Of a stretch of 64,000 nt of DNA, positions 57,891 to 64,000 are shown in pieces. A program made the position numbers and the translations under genes. Below the pieces are notes generated by a model, which searched no databases, was not told the origin of the DNA, and worked only from the letters and a program-made list of their open reading frames with translations. Origin of the DNA: Undaria pinnatifida (lineage: Eukaryota > Sar > Phaeophyceae > Laminariales > Alariaceae); the NCBI GenBank assembly GCA_012845835.1, contig JABAKD010000026.1, positions 7,882,058 through 7,946,057 of the forward strand, in the 5' to 3' direction. Position 1 is the stretch's first letter; every line of letters begins with the position of its first letter.

Positions 57891-60800
57891 TTACGAAACC
57901 AACACAATCCGGCCGGGAACTCGTTGGCGCTTTTGCCGCCCAAACGGTTGCACAACCCCTTCTTCCGCCGCTGCCCTCGCCGCTTTAGCAGCAGCTGGCG
58001 ACCGGCAACCGGGCAGTCCGAGCAAACGGCAAACCGCGTTGCAGTCGTGGGTCTGGAAGAACCTGTGCATGCCCTTCTTGCCAAGGTCGGTCCTCCCGTA
58101 CACCTGCTTGCGTCCGGACTGTGACTTGTAGTGCACCACCGGGTCTGTCAGCTCAAACACTCCGGCACGGCTTTCGTCCTCGAAAGGGCCGTCCAACATC
58201 ACTCCCTGGAGATCGCACACCAGCATCTTTCGACCAGAGTTCCAGTACGAGAAATGCGAGAACGCCTGAAGGAAATCGGCCGGCCGTGGCTCGAAGACTG
58301 ACGGAGTCTCCTCTCGGCTGCGCTTCAGGTTGTAGACCTCCGCCCCCGCGCCATAATCAACCTCCTCGTCTAGCTCAGCGCTGCCGACACTGCCTGCACC
58401 GTCGCTATCGTAGCCGGGCCCCACGCTCTCCTCATCGAGCGGCCTGAGCACGTCAACCGTCGTAGGCCTCAAAGAGGGGATGGGCGCTTTGCGTCCCCGG
58501 CCTCGAAACACGTAGCCGTTGTTTCCGTTCCACTTCGTGTAGCGGTTAGCGGGCAGCAGACGCTTCTCGGCTAGAAGCTCGCGCTTGACACCGCCCTCCA
58601 TGTAGGTGTAGAGAGAGCAGCCAAGGAACGAGATCTCCCAGACGCGCCGGTCTACGCGGAGATTGCATTCGCTGTAGAGGGATAGGTGCGTCTTCACGCT
58701 CAAGTTGAAAGCGGCCGCGCTCTTGGTAGCCTCAGCCAGCGAGCTGGCGGCGTGGTCGAAGGATGTCTTGCCATGACGACCCTCGTACTTGCTCTCCTTC
58801 GCCACGAGCTCGGGCCCTACCAGCTCATCCGCCCGTGAATCGTACTCCTATTTAAAAAAGACGGGTAAACGCATTACACAAGGGAAAACATGTCTTGCCG
58901 GCGTTGCTGTAAAAGAGAATTCCTGGGACGGTAGTAACGGCTCGGGACGAAACGTGCGTTGTTGGGCAAGATCGGCAATTTCAAAAAGTCTCCGCGTGCT
59001 CGGTGCAATTGAAGGGCTTGTTGCAATCTCGATCGATCGGGTATCACTTTCAGTGGCCCATCGATACGGTTCAGCACGAGCCTAATTATTCCATAAGGTG
59101 CGCATGTTGAACGCAACGCATAAGCACCAACGCTACGGCAGACAGGAGAAACTTGCATCCCCAAGCCGAGACAGCGAATAAGACGTAGCTAGATATTACA
59201 GGGGTGCATTTAAAGTGTTTGCTGAATGCTTCCCCTCTCATCCCGTTCGTAGAACATCCATAGATTTCACTGCTATCTGCGAACGGAAAATACGTGTTGC
59301 GTACCACGTGCTGTAGGCATCACTCTCCGCGGTATGAGCAATTTCTCAGGCGGGTTAATGCCTCAAGCAGACAGCGCTACGGTGTATGCTCATTTCGATA
59401 TTTCTCGTGCAGGGAACACGGCGGCGGGCTATTCTGTCGACGTGTGTACGGTGCTCCCAGTAATGATACCCGCCGCCGTGATTGCCGCCAAGCGCAAGCG
59501 CAACAAAAGGTGAAGTTTGCGCATTCATATATACATCTGCACACCACCGCCATCAACTACGGGACCCGAAAACATTAAATATCAACAAGATTTTTTTCCC
59601 GCGAATTAACGGGAGCTGAAGTTGTATTGAGAGATGAGAAGGCGCATGTACTCGTTTCCAAATTTTTCCAGGCGTTCTACTGGCGGCGTCGGCTGAGCAA
59701 ATCAAAATCATATCCGTAACACATGCTGCCTGACAGCAAACAACGATGACTGATGTTTTGTCTCCAGTTTCGTGGCTGCAGTTAACATGTCAGGCAGCGT
59801 CGTAGCTACCAGTGGAAATGGTTGATTCCAGTGATCGTGCCAACGTGGTCAGGCAACGCTCCAAACATTATGAAAACTGCAGTACATTGTTCGCGGCTCT
59901 AAACAAGTACCAGGTACATCACATGTGGCGGCGGAGAGGAGAAACCTTTACCGCTCGTAGCTACGACGTTCGCCATTATCGCTGTGGAAAGCGGTGAATT
60001 GGCTCCATGCGCCTCCAGGTTGTGTAGACTAATCAATGCCTTGCTGTGACCAAGTATTCTCCGTTTAAACAGCGTCAATTCGATGAAACTGTCAATACTT
60101 CAATTCGAAGAACAAATGAAACCACTGTAATTCGATAGAACACACACCTATATACGCCCAAATAATATGCACAAATTGATTTCCCTCGAAGGAACATGCA
60201 CACACCCCACTCAATATTTCGCTTCAAACATACACGCATACTTAGTAGCGGTCTTTCACAGATGCTCCCAGCCCAATTCATACTCTGAGCACATTGGGAG
60301 CATTCAGAATATTATTTAGTACTGCGAGTGTGCCACCCGTCGGTAGAGTGTGGCGTTAACAGCGGGCACAATATTGATGTTTCATCGCCAGAAAATAAAA
60401 CATACAGCCACCAATTTTGTTTCGCACTACTACACGGCGGAGATCTTGGGCCTACCTGCAGCCCGAACACCAACCGTTCAGCGCCCTCGGCAAACGCTTT
60501 GCGGCGAATGACTATACCGTCGGCGCGGTGCGAGAACAACCCCGTCGCGACCCAACGATGAACATCCACCCCGCCGATCGACTCCGGCCGATACTCGAAC
60601 CTCTCCACATCTTCCATGTACGGTACCCAGTCGTCCCTCAACTGAGACGTCACGGGCGCGAGGCTCCAGTGGCTGCCGCCGGCGCGTTCCCTCTCCACCT
60701 CCCTCAAAACGGGGAGTTGCTTCCGTTCTGCGTCCGGCAGCGGCGCCATCATTGTCGATAGCTTGGTCTTCGTCGCTGTCAGGGATGACACGCTGTTTGC

Positions 60801-61688
60801 GATGGCGGATCCCAGACCCGCCGCGGACAGCTCCGGCCTGTGGAAGGCTCCCTTCGCACCGGCTTTCCGGGCCGCCTCGGCCATGGTCTCGAGGACAGAG
60901 AAGTCTTGCTGGTTGCTGGCGAAGCCTAGAGTTGCTACACTGAGTCGGTGGGGGAACGCCGCTGCGAGCAGGCTCATGCGGTCCGATATCGCTCCAGCTG
61001 TTGCTTGGTTGCTGGCGCGGAGTATTCCCGTTGCGTTGTCGCTGGGCTTACCGTCGGAGAGGAACAGGAGGCAGAGCGCGCAGCCACCGCCGCTTTGGGC
61101 GGAGTCGATCTTGAGGAGCTCCTCGGCAATATCAAGAGACGGCAGGAAGTTGCCGTGGGATCGCGGACTGACCATGTCGTGCATCCCGGCGAACTTGTTG
61201 TACAGGACGAGCCCCATGGGCTCCCTCTCGAAGATAACGTCGGCCCCGTCGTGCATGAGCAGGAGGGACACCACGTCGTTGCTTGTGGCCTCTCCAGTTA
61301 GCCTTTGCTTCGCCACAAATTCCAGCGCGAGCATCCCGAACACAGCTTTCGCTCGATTCCGGAAGTCGGCAACGTCGCAAGTTCGCATTGACGCGGAGTG
61401 ATCAACGACGATGACGGTGTGCGACGTGCACAAGGATGGGTTCATCGCCAGCCGCTCCCGCGCAGCATTGTGCTCCAGGATGTGTTCAAGTGACAGCACC
61501 GCTCGGGGGATGCTTTGATTTTCAGCGTACGACGTGATTTCTTTTGTCGATGTTTCGTCCGTGATGTAGACTACGTTGGCGTATGTGTACTTCCATCGGA
61601 TCGCCCCGGTTTTGCGGTCGGAGTCGGCCCGCTCCTTCCTTCCGTACTTGACGGCGGCTGAACCCGCAGGCGCACGTACATATGCCAT
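57891..61688 (-). CDS. vWA domain plus alpha-kinase protein (VwkA-like), two exons
   Basis: Exon 1 is 61688-60456 and exon 2 is 58847-57891. The 1608-bp intron has a GTAGGC donor and TAAATAG acceptor, phase 0 on both sides, giving 729 aa. A von Willebrand A domain (about 88-290) has the metal-binding DHSAS motif at 96-100 and LLFLSDGKPSD later. The alpha-kinase domain starts with RRKAFAEGAERLVF at the exon 1 end. Exon 2 gives PELVAKESKY (ATP-binding K428), LLAEKRLLPANRYTKWNGNN, VCDLQGV (catalytic D623, Q625), ELTDP and YGRTDLGKKGMHRFFQTHDC. Zinc ligands H609, H678, C680 and C684 fit the family pattern. An acidic insert (about 550-585) splits the C-lobe. Dictyostelium VwkA, with the same architecture, acts on myosin II and contractile vacuoles; the role here is inferred. 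In-frame sequence is open for 57 bases before the ATG, so the N-terminus is provisional. Confidence 0.92.
58848..60455 (-). other. Intron of the vWA/alpha-kinase gene
   Basis: No additional exon is needed: the kinase N-lobe reads across the junction (ERLVFGLQ then EYDSRADELV). I see no mobile element or RNA gene within it. Confidence 0.75.
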
Positions 61689-63020
61689 ACGAATACGGCG
61701 AACAACGGGGGCAAGGGCGCGTTGAGGCTGTGGGTTAGGTCGTGGTTATTGCAATCAAAATGGATGCATTTGAGGGTGGGGGTTAAGCCGTGGTTGCTGC
61801 ATGTAGGAGTTGTCATTGCGGACGCACACCGTGGGTTGTTCGGCGCAACATTGTAAGTGAGGCAAGGGTTCAAGGGCACGATTTCATTTTAGTCTGCAGC
61901 GGGTATCATAAGGCGTATGATACAACGACGAAAGTTGGATGCAACACGTTTTTTTCATTAGCACGAATATGACAGTTTGTTGTTGGAGCTGTACTATAAA
62001 TACAAACCACTCTGGGCTGTGGGACACGTCCCCTGCCTGTGGGTAAAACGATCATAAAAAAAGACAGTAAACTGAAAGCTTTGTTCTCACCATCGTCTAG
62101 GATGGGGATCTGCAGCATTTATTTGTACGAGCAGTATCATGCTGCGAGCGTGTTGTGCTACTTACTCCATGCAGCATTATTCGGGCACTACCAGGCGTAC
62201 AACACGCATGATAACACATCGTCTTGACTTGAAAAAAAAGGAATAACCGGGTGCGCTGTCCTGGAAAAGTGATACCTGGAATATAACGTATCCCTTGCAC
62301 GCGTGCCCCGCAAGGCATTAATAGGACATGTGGTAACACGGGGTGCGATAGCGAGGAAGTGTGATATCAACCACTTGCAATGATTGCTGAGGAGCGTGAA
62401 CTGACCCCAGCCAGGTTGCAGAGGGTGCGATACCAAAGGGTTTGTAAACGTGCGAGGGTTAACGAGTAGTGAGAACGGGCCTCAAGCACTGTTGTGGTGG
62501 GCGCATTGGGAGCTGTTGTCAGAGATCAAGGCGCTGTGGCTGACGAGTCAATCGCGGCAGTCGGAGTCTCAGGTGCTTTCTCGGGATTCAGACACAGCAC
62601 ATACCAATACTGGTAGCAGCCGTGGCTTGCGTTTTTGTCTCGAAAGAATGACGCGGTGATCATCGCTCGAGGCGCAGCAGCAGCAAGTGGTGTAGGGGCC
62701 GCAAAAAATATTCGGTCCACTGTGATGGGGAGCCCTTGCCTCCGTGCTTGTCTCCACACCGGTACGTGTTAAGGAAAGTGACACGCGACACGCGTGCTAT
62801 GGACTATCTACTATCCAGGCTGCGATGGTGGGTTTTGTATCAAGTTTGGGGGCTTTTTTCGGCAGTGGCTCGGTGTCACTCTCGCGAGTGACCCACCTGT
62901 TCCTGCGCGGCCTCAAGCTTTCGTGCCGTTAAAATTCGTTATAAGAATCCGCCATGAAATGGCAAGCTACCCTGCGCCAAAAACATAACCATGAATATTT
63001 GTGATGTGGGGTGCAGAGTC
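61689..63020. other. Upstream region of the kinase gene, otherwise unassigned
   Basis: It should contain the promoter and 5-prime leader of the kinase gene, but no motif is diagnostic. No other gene is recognisable on either strand. Confidence 0.5.
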
Positions 63021-63029
63021 ACTCGTGCG

Positions 63030-63236
63030 AGTATGATAGTATGATAGTATGATGGTATGATAGTATGATAGTATGATAGTATGATAGTATGATAGTACGA
63101 TAGTATGATAGTATGATAGTATGATAGTATGATATGATATGATATGATATGATAATATATCATATGATAAGATATGATATAATATGATATGATATGATAT
63201 GATATGATATGATATTATATGATATTATATTATATG
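63030..63236 (+). repeat. Two adjoining microsatellites: AGTATGAT octamer and GATAT pentamer
   Basis: About twelve AGTATGAT units (63030-63130) pass directly into GATAT-type pentamers (63129-63236). The transition looks like an octamer losing AGT, so the pentamer array probably arose from the octamer array. Confidence 0.95.
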
Positions 63237-63509
63237 AAATGTGATAAAGCTCAAACCCGATAGTGAACATGGGGGTATTGTCATCCCCTCCCAGAACCTT
63301 GATCTGACTCGACACGTGCGCTGGGGTTCAATTTTGTCCACCGTGTGTGATAACAATGGAGTTTGTAAGTGCTGTTATCAGTTTTAAGGCGTCCCTCCGA
63401 ACGGGCGTTAATATTCAACCCACCCCCGACGGTAAAGAGATGGGAAAAGAAGGGAAAATACACCACAGGGTGTGCTGTATTAATATTGCGGGGGGGTGCT
63501 GGCTTATGA

Positions 63510-63590
63510 TAGTTAGAGCGAGATCAAGAATTTCGCCGAAACTCATATTTGCAAGCTGCGTGTGATTTTTCAATCGCGCCCACAACGGTG
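63510..63590 (+). repeat. Family R1, truncated copy
   Basis: AGATCAAGAATTTCGCCGAA then ACTCATATTTGCAAGCTG and GTGTGATTTTTCAATCGCGC align with the centre of R1 (AGATCGAAGATTTTGTCGAA, CTCATCTTTGCAAGCTGTGT). It stops where the edge-repeat begins. Confidence 0.75.
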
Positions 63591-63594
63591 TGTT

Positions 63595-63850
63595 TCAAAA
63601 GAGGCTTGGCGCTCGCCGACGAAGGAGACTGCTGCTTCTTTATTCGCTGAGTATTATTCCAAATTGCTACAAATTCAATCATGTTTACGTACAATATTAA
63701 CACGGTCAGAGATATGCATGATACGTACAAGTTGCTATCGAAGGAGAGCACCTCGGGGACAAACGAAAGGATGGGCCGGTTGTGGGACCTCGGGGCATCG
63801 TTCGAAATGCCTTCAAAATTGCCATTCGAGGGGTCACCGGCGTATCATTC
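63595..63850 (+). repeat. Dispersed repeat segment shared with the left edge
   Basis: Same blocks as 960-1371: GAGGCTTGGCGCTCGCCGAC, then a TGCTGCTTC, a CAATCATGT-TACG segment, and GGATGGGCCGG, GGGACCTCGGGG. The copies differ by substitutions and insertions. Confidence 0.55.
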
Positions 63851-64000
63851 AAAAATAAATTCAACATCGAAACCAAAAATTTCGACGCTTGATTGATCGT
63901 CTGAGGTATCGTTGGTTTGATAACCTATTATACATACGTATATATGAAGGCATGAAATCAAATTGAGTGTCATATAACAAGCACGAGTTATATGACACTC

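Noticed and set aside
59086-59307. Extra exon of the vWA/alpha-kinase gene
   Set aside because: The flanking exons already join in phase with a continuous kinase N-lobe; this stretch adds nothing resembling the fold.

Overview
The window looks like a repeat-rich nuclear segment of a multicellular eukaryote, most likely a stramenopile and probably a brown alga. That placement is an inference. It rests on large GT-AG introns (0.8 to 1.6 kb) between compact GC-richer exons, on the protein types present, and on a non-LTR reverse transcriptase of a style that I associate with brown algal and oomycete genomes. There are no bacterial-style operons, no rRNA and no CRISPR array.

Three host genes can be assembled with phase-consistent splicing. 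(1) A 2OG-Fe(II) oxygenase-like gene lies on the minus strand (27651 to 25095, two exons, 317 aa). (2) VPS36, the GLUE-domain subunit of ESCRT-II, lies on the plus strand (27904 to 32214, four exons, 454 aa). These two are divergent, with only 252 bp between their start codons. (3) A von Willebrand A domain plus alpha-kinase protein lies on the minus strand (61688 to 57891, two exons, 729 aa). Two exons of an ankyrin-repeat gene are visible on the minus strand at 35.7-36.8 kb. Two short hydrophobic open stretches at 18.6 and 19.8 kb may be exons of an unidentified membrane protein.

The divergent oxygenase/VPS36 5-prime region exists a second time at 3.3-5.2 kb as a decayed segmental duplication. 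It holds the oxygenase 3-prime flank, oxygenase exon 1 with a premature stop, the divergent promoter interval and VPS36 exon 1. The oxygenase catalytic exon and the rest of VPS36 are missing.

Three non-autonomous hAT-type DNA transposons are complete to the base, each with terminal inverted repeats and a perfect 8-bp target-site duplication: 6641-7671, 10389-12547 and 38643-39722. Each carries structured subterminal repeats: hairpin clusters, GGGTC arrays and ATAAGCT motifs. The second also contains about 375 bp of uninterrupted-looking AGT triplets.

From 40 to 56 kb the window is almost entirely repeats: a dispersed family (R1) with G-run-rich partners (R2), a 190-bp family (R3), tRNA-derived SINE-like elements, an in-frame minisatellite, large direct duplications, and a tandem array (49.4-50.8 kb) whose units each carry an A box and a B box on the minus strand. 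The left edge holds the 3-prime part of a decayed LINE. Both edges of the window carry copies of the same dispersed sequence. Regions 12.6-18.5, 20.7-24.8, 33.1-35.6, 51.2-52.0 and 61.7-63.0 kb hold nothing I can assign with confidence.
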